Notes: a model not told the origin generated them from the sequence alone. 64,000 bases of DNA from Microvirga pudoricolor (GCF_016892705.1 NZ_JAFEMB010000009.1:1-64000), one strand, 5' to 3'; positions 41,827 through 51,118 are shown, counted from the stretch's first letter. Made by a program: numbers and translations.

Positions 41827-42453
41827 ATGCACGAGATGACTCCTCCGCCGGGCGCCAAGGCGCCGGTTTTCTACGAGCAGGAAGATCACGCCCACGGCGA
41901 TGGCGGCACGCTGTTCGGCTTCTGGCTCTACCTGATGGGCGACTGCCTCATCTTCGCGGTCCTGTTTGCGACGTACGGAGTGCTGGGGCGCAACTACGCC
42001 GCAGGGCCGTCCGGAGCCGATCTCTTCGATCTGCGGCTGGTTGCGCTCAACACGAGCCTCCTTCTCCTGTCATCGATCACCTACGGGTTCGCGATGCTGG
42101 AGATGGGACAGCAGAATGTCAGAAAGACCCTGATATGGCTGGCGGTCACGGGCCTTTTGGGCGCCACCTTCGTGAGCCTCGAGCTCTACGAGTTCGCCCA
42201 CATGTTCCGCGAAGGCGCAACGCCTCAGCGCAGCGCCTTCCTGTCCTCGTTTTTCGCGCTTGTGGGAACGCACGGGCTGCACGTGACGGTCGGCATCGTT
42301 TGGCTCGTGACCCTCATGGTGCAGGTGCGCCGCTTCGGACTGATCGAGGACAACCAGCGCCGACTCATGTGCCTGTCGATGTTCTGGCACTTTCTGGACG
42401 TGGTCTGGATCGGCGTGTTCACCTTCGTCTACCTGATGGGATCCATGCGATGA
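41827..42453 (+). CDS. cyoC: Cytochrome bo3 ubiquinol oxidase subunit III
   Basis: This 208-residue membrane protein has five helices and typical CyoC motifs: LFGFWLYLMGDCLIFAVLFA near residue 30, ELYEFAHMF near 120 and GTHGLHVTVGIVWL near 145. It lies four bases after cyoB and its stop overlaps the first possible cyoD start (ATGA). Confidence 0.96.
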   Translation: MHEMTPPPGAKAPVFYEQEDHAHGDGGTLFGFWLYLMGDCLIFAVLFATYGVLGRNYAAGPSGADLFDLRLVALNTSLLLLSSITYGFAMLEMGQQNVRKTLIWLAVTGLLGATFVSLELYEFAHMFREGATPQRSAFLSSFFALVGTHGLHVTVGIVWLVTLMVQVRRFGLIEDNQRRLMCLSMFWHFLDVVWIGVFTFVYLMGSMR

Positions 42454-42860
42454 GTCGAGCCGCCGGGCCTCGGGCCTCCCACCCCACCCAAGGCCTCGCT
42501 GGAGATGGGAGCGACACCCATATGTCCGAAGCCCATGGGACGTTCAGGGGCTACATGACAGGCTTCGTCCTGTCGGTCATCCTCACGGCCATTCCCTTCT
42601 GGCTCGTGATGGCCGACGTGCTGGACGACACCCTGCTGACGAGCATCGTCATCATGGCGTTCGCGGCAGTTCAGATCGTGGTGCATATGATCTATTTCCT
42701 CCATATGAACACGAAATCCGAGGGGGGATGGACGTTTCTCGCGCTTGCCTTCACCCTTACCCTTGTCGTCATCACCTTGGCCGGCTCGATATGGGTCATG
42801 TATCATCTGGACCGGAACATGATGCCGATGACGCCGCACGAAGCGTTGCAGAAGCCCTGA
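42450..42860 (+). CDS. cyoD: Cytochrome bo3 ubiquinol oxidase subunit IV
   Basis: This small three-helix subunit has 136 residues from the ATG overlapping the cyoC stop, or 112 from the ATG at 42522, which is closer to the usual CyoD length. The helices are near residues 37-57, 64-85 and 96-117; HMIYFLHMNTKSEGGW between the second and third is the family signature. The SURF1 frame begins within its stop codon. Confidence 0.92.
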   Translation: MSRAAGPRASHPTQGLAGDGSDTHMSEAHGTFRGYMTGFVLSVILTAIPFWLVMADVLDDTLLTSIVIMAFAAVQIVVHMIYFLHMNTKSEGGWTFLALAFTLTLVVITLAGSIWVMYHLDRNMMPMTPHEALQKP

Positions 42861-43588
42861 GCACTAGAAAAATCGCGGCGCTTGTCGCCTTCAACGCGGT
42901 GGCGCTTCTCGTCGTGGCGGGTCTTGCGTTGCTGGCCGTGTGGCAGATCCATCGCCGAGCATACAAGCTGGACCTCATCGAACGTGTCGAGACGCGAATT
43001 CATGCGGCTCATGTGCCCGCCCCAGGACAAGAGGCTTGGGACGGGATCTCGGCGACGAACGATGAATATCGCCGCGTCGTCGCGACGGGGCGTTGGATCG
43101 ACGGCCGTTCGGTCCTCGTTCAAGCCTTGACGGAATTGGGTGGTGGTTACTGGGTCATAACACCCCTGGCTCGGGACGATGACACCATCATCCTTGTCAA
43201 CCGGGGTTTCATTCCCGCCTCAGATCGCGACTCTGTGGCCTGGCACCCACGAGTCGATGCGCCGGTGACCGTGAAGGGGCTGCTGCGCCTGTCGGAGCCG
43301 GGTGGGGGAGTCCTGCGGGCGAACGATCCGTCCTCGGGGCGCTGGTTCTCGCGCGACGTAGGTGCGATCGCGGCGACGCAGCATCTCAGTCGCGTTGCGC
43401 CCTATTTCGTCGACGCCGAACGTGCTCCGGACGGCGGCCTTCCCATCGCCGGACTGACAGTCGTGACCTTTCCGAACAATCACCTGATCTATGCGATCAC
43501 CTGGAGCATTCTGGCGCTCATGGCAGCGGCCGGAACGGTGTACGTCAATCTCGATCAGTTGCGTTCCCGGAAGCGGGCGGCACATTAA
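42857..43588 (+). CDS. SURF1-family oxidase assembly protein
   Basis: SURF1 (Shy1-like) proteins help insert haem into oxidases. Two helices bracket the protein (first near residues 8-28, WQIHRR right after; second near 215-233, YAITWSILALMAAAG), with the periplasmic part between containing ATGRWIDGRSVLVQ and ILVNRGFIP. No ATG, GTG or TTG stands at a sensible place. The CTG at 42857 forms a CTGA overlap with the cyoD stop and would give 243 residues. The first canonical start is GTG at 42899, which trims the first helix. I give the CTG start as a hypothesis. Confidence 0.8.
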   Translation: MSTRKIAALVAFNAVALLVVAGLALLAVWQIHRRAYKLDLIERVETRIHAAHVPAPGQEAWDGISATNDEYRRVVATGRWIDGRSVLVQALTELGGGYWVITPLARDDDTIILVNRGFIPASDRDSVAWHPRVDAPVTVKGLLRLSEPGGGVLRANDPSSGRWFSRDVGAIAATQHLSRVAPYFVDAERAPDGGLPIAGLTVVTFPNNHLIYAITWSILALMAAAGTVYVNLDQLRSRKRAAH

Positions 43589-43610
43589 AACCGGGCTGGA
43601 CATGGCGAGG

Positions 43611-43650
43611 CCCCGGACGGTGATCCCGCACCATCCGGGGTCGGCTTTCC
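43611..43650 (+). terminator. Terminator of the cyo operon
   Basis: CCCCGGA (43611-43617) pairs with TCCGGGG (43634-43640) around a 16-base loop, followed by ggctttcc. It lies 22 bp after the SURF1 stop and just before the convergent oxidoreductase gene, for which it may also serve. Confidence 0.5.
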
Positions 43651-43652
43651 TG

Positions 43653-44828
43653 TCAGGCAGCCGAACTGGCCTTCGTCACGCCCCTCCAGAGACCGGCTGC
43701 TTCGCCGTCGTCCAACGGGGCAGGGCGCTCTAACGATGTCGTGATGGGCTTGGGCTCACCCGTGGCCGCGCTTTCGAGGATGCTGTGCATGATTTCCAGG
43801 ACATGGAGGCCGAGGCGGCCGCTGGAGCGATGCGGCGTCCCGTTCAGGACGGCGCTCGCCAGATCGGCGAGGCCGAGGGCCCGGTAGTTCGCCCGGTCCG
43901 GCATCTCGGGCGCCCAGTTGGGCGAGCGCCAGTTCGGAGAGCCTAAGGGCATTCCGCTGGAATCGACGTTGCGCCAATCCCCGCCTCGGTCGGAGATATC
44001 CACCTGACCGCCGAAGAAATTCGGGTCGGGGACCCGAAGCGACCCTTCGGAGCCGTAGATCTCGATCGCCGGATGGCTGTGCTTCCAGACATCCCAACTC
44101 ATGCAGAACGTGATTTGCGCGCCTGACGCGAATTCGAGTAGTGACATCACGTGAGTCGGTGTTTCGACCGCGATGCGATGGCCCTTGCGCGGAGAGTCGG
44201 ATGTCACGATCCGCTCTGGAAAACCGATGCCCGAGATCGCGACGACCCGCTGCACGGGACCGATCAGGTTGACGAGCGCGCTCAGGTAATACGGCGCCAT
44301 GTCGAGGATCGGGCCGCCGCCCGGCTTGAAGAAGAACTCCGGGTCCGGGTGCCAGTGCTCCATGCCATGGGACATCAGGAAGGCCGTGCCCGAGAGGATT
44401 CGTCCAATTTCACCGTCGTCGACGAGCTTGCGGGCCAGGCGCCCACCGGCCCCCAGGAACGTGTCGGGCGCGCAACCGAGATGCAGGCCGCGTGCTTCCG
44501 CTTCGTCCACGAGCTTGCGGCCCTGCTCGAAGTCCACGGCCAGGGGCTTTTCCGAGAACACATGCTTGCCCGCGCTCAAGGCCGCGAGGGAAACGCCGAA
44601 GTGAGCGCTCGGTATGGTCAAATTCACGACGAGGTCGATGTCGGGATCGGCTAGAAGATCGTCGACCGACAACGCCTTCGTGCCGTACTTGCTCGCTTGG
44701 GCTAGCGCCACGTCATGCTTCACGTCTGCACAAGCGCGGAGTGTCAGGCCCCGATAGCCCGGGATATTCTGAAAATAGATGCCGGAGATGTTGCCGCATC
44801 CGATGACGCCGACATTCAGTGTGCTCAT
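43653..44828 (-). CDS. Gfo/Idh/MocA-family oxidoreductase
   Basis: This 391-residue NAD(P)-dependent dehydrogenase acts on sugars or polyols. The Rossmann part begins with VGVIGCGNISGIYFQNIP at residues 6-23. The catalytic EKPLAVD lies near residue 93 and the C-terminal alpha/beta domain has the usual GGGPILDMAPYYLSAL near 168-183. It lies six bases after the sugar isomerase gene, the last gene of the minus-strand sugar operon that starts with the ABC binding protein at 49893. Confidence 0.93.
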   Translation of the reverse strand: MSTLNVGVIGCGNISGIYFQNIPGYRGLTLRACADVKHDVALAQASKYGTKALSVDDLLADPDIDLVVNLTIPSAHFGVSLAALSAGKHVFSEKPLAVDFEQGRKLVDEAEARGLHLGCAPDTFLGAGGRLARKLVDDGEIGRILSGTAFLMSHGMEHWHPDPEFFFKPGGGPILDMAPYYLSALVNLIGPVQRVVAISGIGFPERIVTSDSPRKGHRIAVETPTHVMSLLEFASGAQITFCMSWDVWKHSHPAIEIYGSEGSLRVPDPNFFGGQVDISDRGGDWRNVDSSGMPLGSPNWRSPNWAPEMPDRANYRALGLADLASAVLNGTPHRSSGRLGLHVLEIMHSILESAATGEPKPITTSLERPAPLDDGEAAGLWRGVTKASSAA

Positions 44829-44833
44829 GGTCC

Positions 44834-45601
44834 TTAATCCTCAATGGAGCGAAGGAACGCGAGGCTGTTACGGGCTGTTTGGGCAGGGTCCGCCGGCTTG
44901 TCGTGCTCGACCACCATCCATTCGGCCCCGGCGTTGCGACAGACCTGCCAAAGCTCGCGCCAGTTCAGCGTGCCCGAGCCGACATCGGCCCATCCGTCCT
45001 GATCCTCGTTCTGCCCAGCGGGGGCGATGTCCTTCACATGCGCAGCCCTGACGATGCCGCTGTAACGATTGATCCATTCCACCGGGTCGACATTGCCGCG
45101 TACGAGCCAAGCGACATCGACCTCCCAGGTGAGGGGACTGCCCTCTGCTTCTGCGAAAATCAACTCGAGGGCGGTCTTCGGCCCATCCTTGGGCTTCAGC
45201 TCCCAATGATGGTTGTGGTAGCCCAAGCGGATCCCCTCCCTTTGGAAGCACTCCGCCATCTGCCCCAGCTCACGTCCGAGGGAGCGCCAACCGTCGGCCG
45301 CCATGTCACGGTCCTCGGGCGGGACCGCTGGCATGTAGAGATGAGTGATGTCCAGGGTCCGGCAGGCATCGGCGACCGCTTCCGGCTTCTCCCGCAGGGC
45401 CGCGAGGCTCACGTGGCTCGACGAGGCCTTGAGGTTGTGAGAATCAAGCTTGGCGCGCACCTCGGCCGCTATGTCGAGGTGCGATCCGACCGTTTCGACG
45501 TAACGGTAGCCTGCACCGGCCGTGACGTCGAGAATGCGATCGAGATCCTCCAGCGAGCGCAAGGTATAGAGCTGTATGGAGAGTACGTCTGAAACGCTCA
45601 T
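44834..45601 (-). CDS. Sugar phosphate isomerase/epimerase (AP endonuclease 2 fold)
   Basis: This 255-residue TIM-barrel protein of the xylose-isomerase-like family has SIQLYTLRS at residues 8-16, YHNHHWELKP near 146-155 and EVDVAWLVRGN near 176-186. These contain the metal-binding Glu/His/Asp positions. Family members isomerise or epimerise sugars or act on inosose-like compounds. It is co-oriented with the Gfo/Idh/MocA gene, a common pair for keto-sugar metabolism. Confidence 0.9.
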   Translation of the reverse strand: MSVSDVLSIQLYTLRSLEDLDRILDVTAGAGYRYVETVGSHLDIAAEVRAKLDSHNLKASSSHVSLAALREKPEAVADACRTLDITHLYMPAVPPEDRDMAADGWRSLGRELGQMAECFQREGIRLGYHNHHWELKPKDGPKTALELIFAEAEGSPLTWEVDVAWLVRGNVDPVEWINRYSGIVRAAHVKDIAPAGQNEDQDGWADVGSGTLNWRELWQVCRNAGAEWMVVEHDKPADPAQTARNSLAFLRSIED

Positions 45602-45672
45602 GAGATCCTCATGGTTCGGAAATGAATCCAGCGAGACTTTGTGAGAAGGGTGAACCTTTGGAATAGCTCAGG

Positions 45673-46752
45673 TTACAGACGGTCTCCGGTCTCTGCCGAG
45701 AACAGCGAGACCTGCAAAGCGTCGACATGAAGTGTCAGGTTGTCGCCGGGAGCCGCGCGTCGGCTGCCGGTCGTGCGCACCTGAAGCGATCCTGTCCCGT
45801 CGCTGCACCAGATGACCGTGTCGGCGCCCATGGGCTCCACGATGTCCACCTTGAACCCGGGCCACAATCCCTGGCCCGTGATTTCGAGATGCTCGGGACG
45901 GACGCCGAGAACGACGTTCTGTCCTGGAACGGGTGTCGTGACGAACGGATAGGAAGAAAGCGGGAGATGCCTGTCTCCCGCCAGGAAGCTCAGGCCTTCG
46001 CCGGTGCTCTCGAGCCTTCCCTTGATGAAGTTCATCTGCGGCGATCCGACGAATCCTGCAACGAACAGGTTGGCCGGCCGGCGATAGATCTCGTCGGGCG
46101 AACCGATCTGCTGAATCTTCTGCTCCTTCATGACCACGATGCGGTCGGCCAAGGTCATGGCCTCGATCTGATCGTGGGTGACGTAGATCATCGTCGTCTT
46201 GCCTAGGCGAGCGTGGAGGCGCTTGATCTCGACCCGCAGCTCGTTCCGGAGCTTTGCGTCGAGATTCGAGAGCGGCTCGTCGAAGAGGAATACCGCCGCG
46301 TCCCGGACGAGGGCGCGGCCGATCGCGACCCGCTGACGCTGGCCACCGGACAACTGGTCCGGGCGCCGGTCGAGGAGGGGGGTGATCTGGAGGAGGTCGG
46401 CGGCTTTGGCCACGCGCTTCTCAATCTCGGCCCTTGGCGTCTTCGCCATCTTCAAGCCGAAGGACATGTTCTCCCGCACGCTCATGCGCGGGTACAGGGC
46501 ATAGGATTGGAACACCATGGCGATGCCCCGATCCTTGGGCTCCTCCCACGTGACGTTCCGGCCGTCGATCCAGATCTGACCGTTGGCCACGTCCAGCAAT
46601 CCGGCGACCGCGTTGAGCAGCGTGGACTTGCCGCAGCCGGACGGCCCCAACAATACGATGAATTCACCCTGTTCGATATCCAGCGACAGGCCGTCGAAGA
46701 CCCTCACGGCTTCGAACGCGACGCTGACATCCCGAACCGAAACTGCAGTCAT
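45673..46752 (-). CDS. Carbohydrate ABC transporter ATP-binding protein (UgpC/MalK-like)
   Basis: This 359-residue ATPase powers the sugar importer. It shows Walker A LLGPSGCGKSTLLN near residue 34, signature LSGGQRQRVAIGRAL near 134, Walker B VFLFDEPLSNLD near 153, the His switch MIYVTHDQ near 188 and a C-terminal TOBE region. It lies three bases after the permease gene on the same strand. These ATPases can serve several sugar importers. Confidence 0.95.
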   Translation of the reverse strand: MTAVSVRDVSVAFEAVRVFDGLSLDIEQGEFIVLLGPSGCGKSTLLNAVAGLLDVANGQIWIDGRNVTWEEPKDRGIAMVFQSYALYPRMSVRENMSFGLKMAKTPRAEIEKRVAKAADLLQITPLLDRRPDQLSGGQRQRVAIGRALVRDAAVFLFDEPLSNLDAKLRNELRVEIKRLHARLGKTTMIYVTHDQIEAMTLADRIVVMKEQKIQQIGSPDEIYRRPANLFVAGFVGSPQMNFIKGRLESTGEGLSFLAGDRHLPLSSYPFVTTPVPGQNVVLGVRPEHLEITGQGLWPGFKVDIVEPMGADTVIWCSDGTGSLQVRTTGSRRAAPGDNLTLHVDALQVSLFSAETGDRL

Positions 46753-46755
46753 GGC

Positions 46756-47643
46756 CTATCCCTTCACGGCTCCGGCGGCGATGCCGCGGACAAACCAGCG
46801 TCCAGACACGAAGTAGATCACCAGGGGAACGAGGGCCGCGAGCATGGTCGCGGCCATATCCACGTTGTAAGCGCGTTCGCCCTGGGTCGAATGGACGATG
46901 TTGTTGAGCTGAACCGTCATCGGCAGGTTCTCACGGCCTGCGAAAGTCAGCCCGAAGATGAAGTCGTTCCAGATGCCCGTCACTTGAAGAATCGTGGCGA
47001 CGACAAGAATCGGGGTCGACATGGGCAGGATGACCCGGAGGAAAATCGACCAGAATCCGCCCCCGTCGATGCGGGCGGCTTTGAAGAGCTCGATCGGCAA
47101 CCCGGCGTAGTAGTTTCGGAATAGGAGCGTCATGGTCGGGAGTCCGAAGATCACATGCACGAGTACGATGCAGAGGAGGGAATTGTAGATTCCCGTCAGG
47201 GAGAAGATGCGCACGAGGGGATAGAGAAAGACCTGGTAAGGAATGAAAGCGCCGAGGAGCAGCACGCCGAAGAGGACGTTGGCGCCTTTGACCCGCCAGA
47301 AAGAGAGGGCGTAGCCGTTGATCGCTCCTGCAATGATCGAGAGGATCACGGAGGGGATCAGGATGCGCACGGAGTTCCAGAAGCCGACGCTGATGCCATT
47401 GCACTCCAGCCCAGTGCAAGCGGAAGACCAAGCCTTGCTCCACGCGTCGAAAGTCATGGCGGCGGGCAGCGATAGAATGTTGCCGAGCCTGATTTCCTCC
47501 ATGGGCTTGAGGGAGGTCATCACCATGATCCAAAGGGGCAGGAGAAAGAAGAGGGCCGCCGTCACCAGGAACATGTAGACGCCGATCCGTCCTGCGGTGA
47601 GCCGACGCGGACGACGGCCCTGCGGTTCGATGGCGGCGGTCAT
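46756..47643 (-). CDS. Carbohydrate ABC transporter permease (MalG-like)
   Basis: The ATG at 47643 overlaps the stop of the upstream permease by four bases; a longer open frame upstream is not coding. The 295-residue product has six helices and the EAA-type loop YAGLPIELFKAARIDGGGFWSIF near residues 185-207, the contact with the ATPase. It is the second membrane subunit of the importer. Confidence 0.94.
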   Translation of the reverse strand: MTAAIEPQGRRPRRLTAGRIGVYMFLVTAALFFLLPLWIMVMTSLKPMEEIRLGNILSLPAAMTFDAWSKAWSSACTGLECNGISVGFWNSVRILIPSVILSIIAGAINGYALSFWRVKGANVLFGVLLLGAFIPYQVFLYPLVRIFSLTGIYNSLLCIVLVHVIFGLPTMTLLFRNYYAGLPIELFKAARIDGGGFWSIFLRVILPMSTPILVVATILQVTGIWNDFIFGLTFAGRENLPMTVQLNNIVHSTQGERAYNVDMAATMLAALVPLVIYFVSGRWFVRGIAAGAVKG

Positions 47644-48575
47644 GCGGGCCTCCCCTGCGGGCGGACGTATCGTGCGTAGACCCAAGGGGCGAGCACGATC
47701 ACGACGGTGATCAGCATGATCGTGGCGGCCGCCGTTCCTAGGGCGATGTTGTTTCTCTCGAACAGGTGGTCCATCACGAACTTGGCCGGCACTTCCGTGG
47801 CGATGCCGGGGCCACCAAGCGTCATGGCGACGACCAGGTCGTAGAGCTTGACCACTCCGGTCGCCAGCAGCACGGTCGCCGTGATGACCATCGGTCGGAG
47901 GAGGGGAAGGATTACGGATGTGTAGACGCGCCATGTAGGAATGCCGTCAACCTTCGCGGCTTTCCAGAGATCGGCGTCGACACCGCGCAGACCGGCCAGC
48001 AGGATGGCCATGGTCAGCCCCGCTCCGTGCCAGAGGCCTGCGATCACGATCGTGTAGATCGCCATCTTCTGGTTGACGAGCCAGTCGAACGTGAAGCTTT
48101 CGAAGCCCATGTCCCTGACAAGCTTCTGAAGTCCGAGGCCAGGATTGAGAAACCACTGCCAGGCCACACCCGTCACCACGAAGGACATGGAATAGGGGTA
48201 AAGGAAGACAGTTCGGAAAAGACCTTCGCCCCGCACGTTCTGATCGATGAAGACGGCCATGAGAAAGCCGATGATCAGACACCCCGAGATGAACAAGACG
48301 CCGAAGATCACGATGTTCTCGGCCGATGTCAGGAATCGGTCATTCAGGAAGAGGCGGTTGTATTGCGCCATCCCGACCCAGTCGAACTTCGGCAGCAGTG
48401 TCGAACTGGTGAAGGAGAGCCGCACGGTCCAGATCATGCAGCCGATGTAGACGACCAGCACGATCAGCGCGGTCGGCAGGAGGGCGAATGCAGCAGGCAG
48501 CCGAGCTCGGATGCGGCGTCGAGCTCCTGTATCGGCCGCGCCGATGCTGGAGGCACGGATCGGGAGAGTGGCCAT
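47640..48575 (-). CDS. Carbohydrate ABC transporter permease (MalF-like)
   Basis: This 311-residue permease has six helices after a basic N-terminus and an EAA loop with LRGVDADLWKAAKVDGI near residues 196-212. It lies upstream of and overlaps the second permease gene. A hairpin at 48615-48640 separates it from the binding-protein gene, which would give more binding protein than permease. Confidence 0.94.
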   Translation of the reverse strand: MATLPIRASSIGAADTGARRRIRARLPAAFALLPTALIVLVVYIGCMIWTVRLSFTSSTLLPKFDWVGMAQYNRLFLNDRFLTSAENIVIFGVLFISGCLIIGFLMAVFIDQNVRGEGLFRTVFLYPYSMSFVVTGVAWQWFLNPGLGLQKLVRDMGFESFTFDWLVNQKMAIYTIVIAGLWHGAGLTMAILLAGLRGVDADLWKAAKVDGIPTWRVYTSVILPLLRPMVITATVLLATGVVKLYDLVVAMTLGGPGIATEVPAKFVMDHLFERNNIALGTAAATIMLITVVIVLAPWVYARYVRPQGRPA

Positions 48576-48614
48576 GCTAAGGTCCCCTCAAGCGCTAAAG
48601 CCCCATGATTGAAG

Positions 48615-48640
48615 GGCTCGCCCCCGTGCGAGGGCGAGCC
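48615..48640 (-). terminator. Attenuating hairpin between binding-protein and permease genes
   Basis: GGCTCGCCC (48615-48623) and GGGCGAGCC (48632-48640) form a 9-bp perfect stem with an 8-base loop, without a T-run. It lies just after the binding-protein stop and probably stabilises that part of the message or reduces readthrough. Confidence 0.55.
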
Positions 48641-48648
48641 GGAGCGGA

Positions 48649-49893
48649 TTAGCTCGCGTCGCGCATCGCTGCTGACACTTTCTCGATGAAGGTGTCAGCC
48701 GTCATGTTGGGGTTGTTCCAGTACTGGGTGATCGCGTCCTGCATCGCACCCGTGAAGTTCGGGGTCGAGATCAGTTCCTGGGCTTCCACCTGATTGGCGG
48801 AGTCCTTCAGAACTGCGCTGGACTTTTGAGCACAGGCATCCATGGACGAGACGTCGACGTCCATTCGCACCGGGATCGAACCCTTCTTCTTGTTGAATTC
48901 GAGCTGTGTGGTCGGATCGAGAAGGACCTCAACGAGCTTGTCCTGCGTGGCTAGCTGACCTTTGTCCTTCGTGGCGGGAAAGACGAATACGTCACCTCCA
49001 ATGATGAGCTTGCCGCCACTTGCGCCCACGAGCGCGCAACCATACTCCTTGCCTGCGGTTTGGCCGGCGGCGATGAATTCGCCTTTCGCCCAGTCGCCAT
49101 TGAAGTGCATGCCGGCCTTGCCCGTGATGACGAGAGATGCGGCGTCGTTCCAGTTGCGGCCAGGGCTGCCCTGGTCCACAAGGCCGCGCATCTTTCCGTA
49201 GATCTCGACCACTTCCTTGAATTGCGGACTCTTGGCAGCGCTTTGGTCACGGGCGCCGTTGATCTTCCGGAACAGATCCGGCCCCCCATGGCCCACAAGA
49301 ACGGCGTTGAAGAGGTTGCGCTCCCAGGTCGGCTGTCCACCGAGTGCCAATGGTATGATACCCTTGGCCTTCAGCTTCTCACCGGCTTGCAGCAGTTCGG
49401 GGAATGTCTTGGGCGGCTCGACGCCGGCATCGGCGAAGACCTTGGTATTGTAGAACATCCAGTTCTGGCCGTGGATGTTCACCGGAACCGCGTAGACCTT
49501 GCCTTCCCGGGTCACGGCGTCAACGATCAGCTTCGGCATGATCTCGGACCATTTGCCGGCCTTGGCCTGAGCATCGAGGTCCCGTAGGAGGTCGGCATCG
49601 ACGAGTTCATCGAACTGTTTGCCGGTGTTGAACTGCGTCATGGTCGGCGGGTTCCCGCCCACGATCCGGTTGACGCCCGCTGCCCGGGCGTTGACGCCTC
49701 CCGCGATGGCATTGTCGACCCAGGTGCCGCCGGACTTCGTGAACTGGTCGGCAAAGACCCTCACGGCTGCCGACTCGCCAGCCGAGGTCCACCAGTGAAG
49801 CACCTCCGCCTTCATCTGTTGGGCGAAGGCTCCGGAGCTCCAAACGAGGGCAATAGAAAGTGTATACGCGGACACGCGTGTCTTCAGGCTCAT
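48649..49893 (-). CDS. Carbohydrate ABC transporter substrate-binding protein
   Basis: This 414-residue periplasmic protein has a signal peptide (residues 1-25, ending AFAQ) and the COG1653 sugar-binding fold: EVLHWWTSAGESAAVRVFAD after the signal, and GKAGMHFNGDWAKGEF near residue 265. It is the first gene of the minus-strand operon and its promoter lies opposite the LacI gene, with a TGTAATCGATTACA palindrome in between. The sugar is probably an oligosaccharide from plant hemicellulose, judging by the GH43 gene nearby. Confidence 0.94.
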   Translation of the reverse strand: MSLKTRVSAYTLSIALVWSSGAFAQQMKAEVLHWWTSAGESAAVRVFADQFTKSGGTWVDNAIAGGVNARAAGVNRIVGGNPPTMTQFNTGKQFDELVDADLLRDLDAQAKAGKWSEIMPKLIVDAVTREGKVYAVPVNIHGQNWMFYNTKVFADAGVEPPKTFPELLQAGEKLKAKGIIPLALGGQPTWERNLFNAVLVGHGGPDLFRKINGARDQSAAKSPQFKEVVEIYGKMRGLVDQGSPGRNWNDAASLVITGKAGMHFNGDWAKGEFIAAGQTAGKEYGCALVGASGGKLIIGGDVFVFPATKDKGQLATQDKLVEVLLDPTTQLEFNKKKGSIPVRMDVDVSSMDACAQKSSAVLKDSANQVEAQELISTPNFTGAMQDAITQYWNNPNMTADTFIEKVSAAMRDAS

Positions 49894-49925
49894 GGCTTCC
49901 TCCCAGAAGCGTTGTACCGACTTTT

Positions 49926-49967
49926 TGTAATCGATTACATCTTGAGGTATAGGTTGTAATCGGATTT
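49926..49967. promoter_or_regulatory. LacI-family operator region
   Basis: TGTAATCGATTACA (49926-49939) is a perfect 14-bp palindrome with the central CG typical of LacI-family operators. A second partial site TGTAATCGGATT begins at 49955. Both lie between the divergent binding-protein gene and the LacI regulator gene, so the regulator probably represses the importer operon and itself. Confidence 0.75.
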
Positions 49968-50053
49968 TAAATTAGTCAAGACGTCTGTTCAGATAAGCTG
50001 GAGTTCCTGGAACAGGGGGGCCATATCTTGTCTTGGGCTTTGAGGTAACTGTC

Positions 50054-51118
50054 ATGAGCCGCCAGCGATGGCATTCCGTCAAGGATATCCGTATCGCCGA
50101 CGTTGCGCGACTGGCGGGCGTGTCGACGGCCACCGTCAGCCGGGTCCTGTCGGATCCCGACAAGGTGCGGCAAAAGACCTGCGACCTTGTCATGGAGGCG
50201 GTCCGCCGTAGCGGCTATACGCCGGATCGGACAGCCCAGAACCTGCGGACGCGGCGCACCATGAACGTGCTGGTGGTGGCGCCGCGTCTGACCAATCCGG
50301 TTTTCGCCCAGGTTCTGCGGGGCGTAGACGATGAACTCACGCGGTGCGGCTATGGCATCATCGTCGGCAATCTTGATAATCAGCGCGAGCGGGAACCGCG
50401 TTATGTGGCGCTCGCGCTCTCGCGCCAGATCGATGGCGTTCTCCTGCTGACGGGCCACGTGCCCCAGGATGGAGACCGAAACATGAAAGAGGCGGGACTG
50501 CCCATCGTCGCGATGTGTGCCGCCATCGATGATCCGTCCATTCCGAACGTGGTCGTCCAGGATCGAGAGGCTGCGCGCCAGGCCGTGGAGTACCTTGTTA
50601 GGTTGGGACACCGGCGGTTTGGTTACATCTCGGGCACTCCTACTTCCATCATTGAAGTCGAGCGCTATGCAGGATTTGTGGAAGGAGTGGCCGCAGGTGG
50701 CTTCAGCCAGCGGGATATCGTCCGCTGGGAAGGAGCCTTCGTATTCGCAACAGGAGTGGCAGCCGCAGAAGCCTTCCTGCGGCTGAAGAAACGTCCCACC
50801 GGCGTGTTCGCAGCCTGCGACGAGAGCGCAATCGGGTTCGTCAAGACCGTTCAGGCGGCCGGCATTCGTATTCCGCAAGATGTCTCGGTCATCGGCTTCG
50901 ATGGGATCGAGGTCTCGGACTATATCGAGCCACCTCTCACCACGTTCCGCCAGCCGATGTACGACATGGGGCGCGCGGGTGCTCAAATCCTCCTGAACAT
51001 GATGCAAGGAGAGGCGGCAACGGGCATTCCGAATGTTCGGATGCCCTTGCGCTTGCTCGAACGCGGCACGACCTCAGTTGCACCGAGCAGGGCCCGAGGC
51101 CTGAAGGTCGTAGCCTGA
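50054..51118 (+). CDS. LacI-family transcriptional regulator
   Basis: From the ATG at 50054 (an earlier in-frame start at 50033 exists) the product has 354 residues. The HTH and hinge helix IRIADVARLAGVSTATVSRVLS lies at about residues 10-31 (given in two overlapping parts: IRIADVARLAG and VSTATVSRVLS). A sugar-binding PBP1-like domain with the C-terminal GFDGIEVSDYIEPPLTT follows. It is divergent from the ABC importer operon and lies 190 bp before the GH43 gene. It is likely inactivated by the imported sugar. Confidence 0.94.
   Translation: MSRQRWHSVKDIRIADVARLAGVSTATVSRVLSDPDKVRQKTCDLVMEAVRRSGYTPDRTAQNLRTRRTMNVLVVAPRLTNPVFAQVLRGVDDELTRCGYGIIVGNLDNQREREPRYVALALSRQIDGVLLLTGHVPQDGDRNMKEAGLPIVAMCAAIDDPSIPNVVVQDREAARQAVEYLVRLGHRRFGYISGTPTSIIEVERYAGFVEGVAAGGFSQRDIVRWEGAFVFATGVAAAEAFLRLKKRPTGVFAACDESAIGFVKTVQAAGIRIPQDVSVIGFDGIEVSDYIEPPLTTFRQPMYDMGRAGAQILLNMMQGEAATGIPNVRMPLRLLERGTTSVAPSRARGLKVVA

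Noticed and set aside
40791-41858. Long minus-strand frame opposite cyoB
   Set aside because: Antisense shadow with acidic/His-rich composition; cyoB is certain on the plus strand.
47644-47934. Longer N-terminus for the MalG-like permease
   Set aside because: The extra residues are Arg/His/Gly-rich and overlap the other permease; the ATG at 47643 gives a normal start and ATGA coupling.
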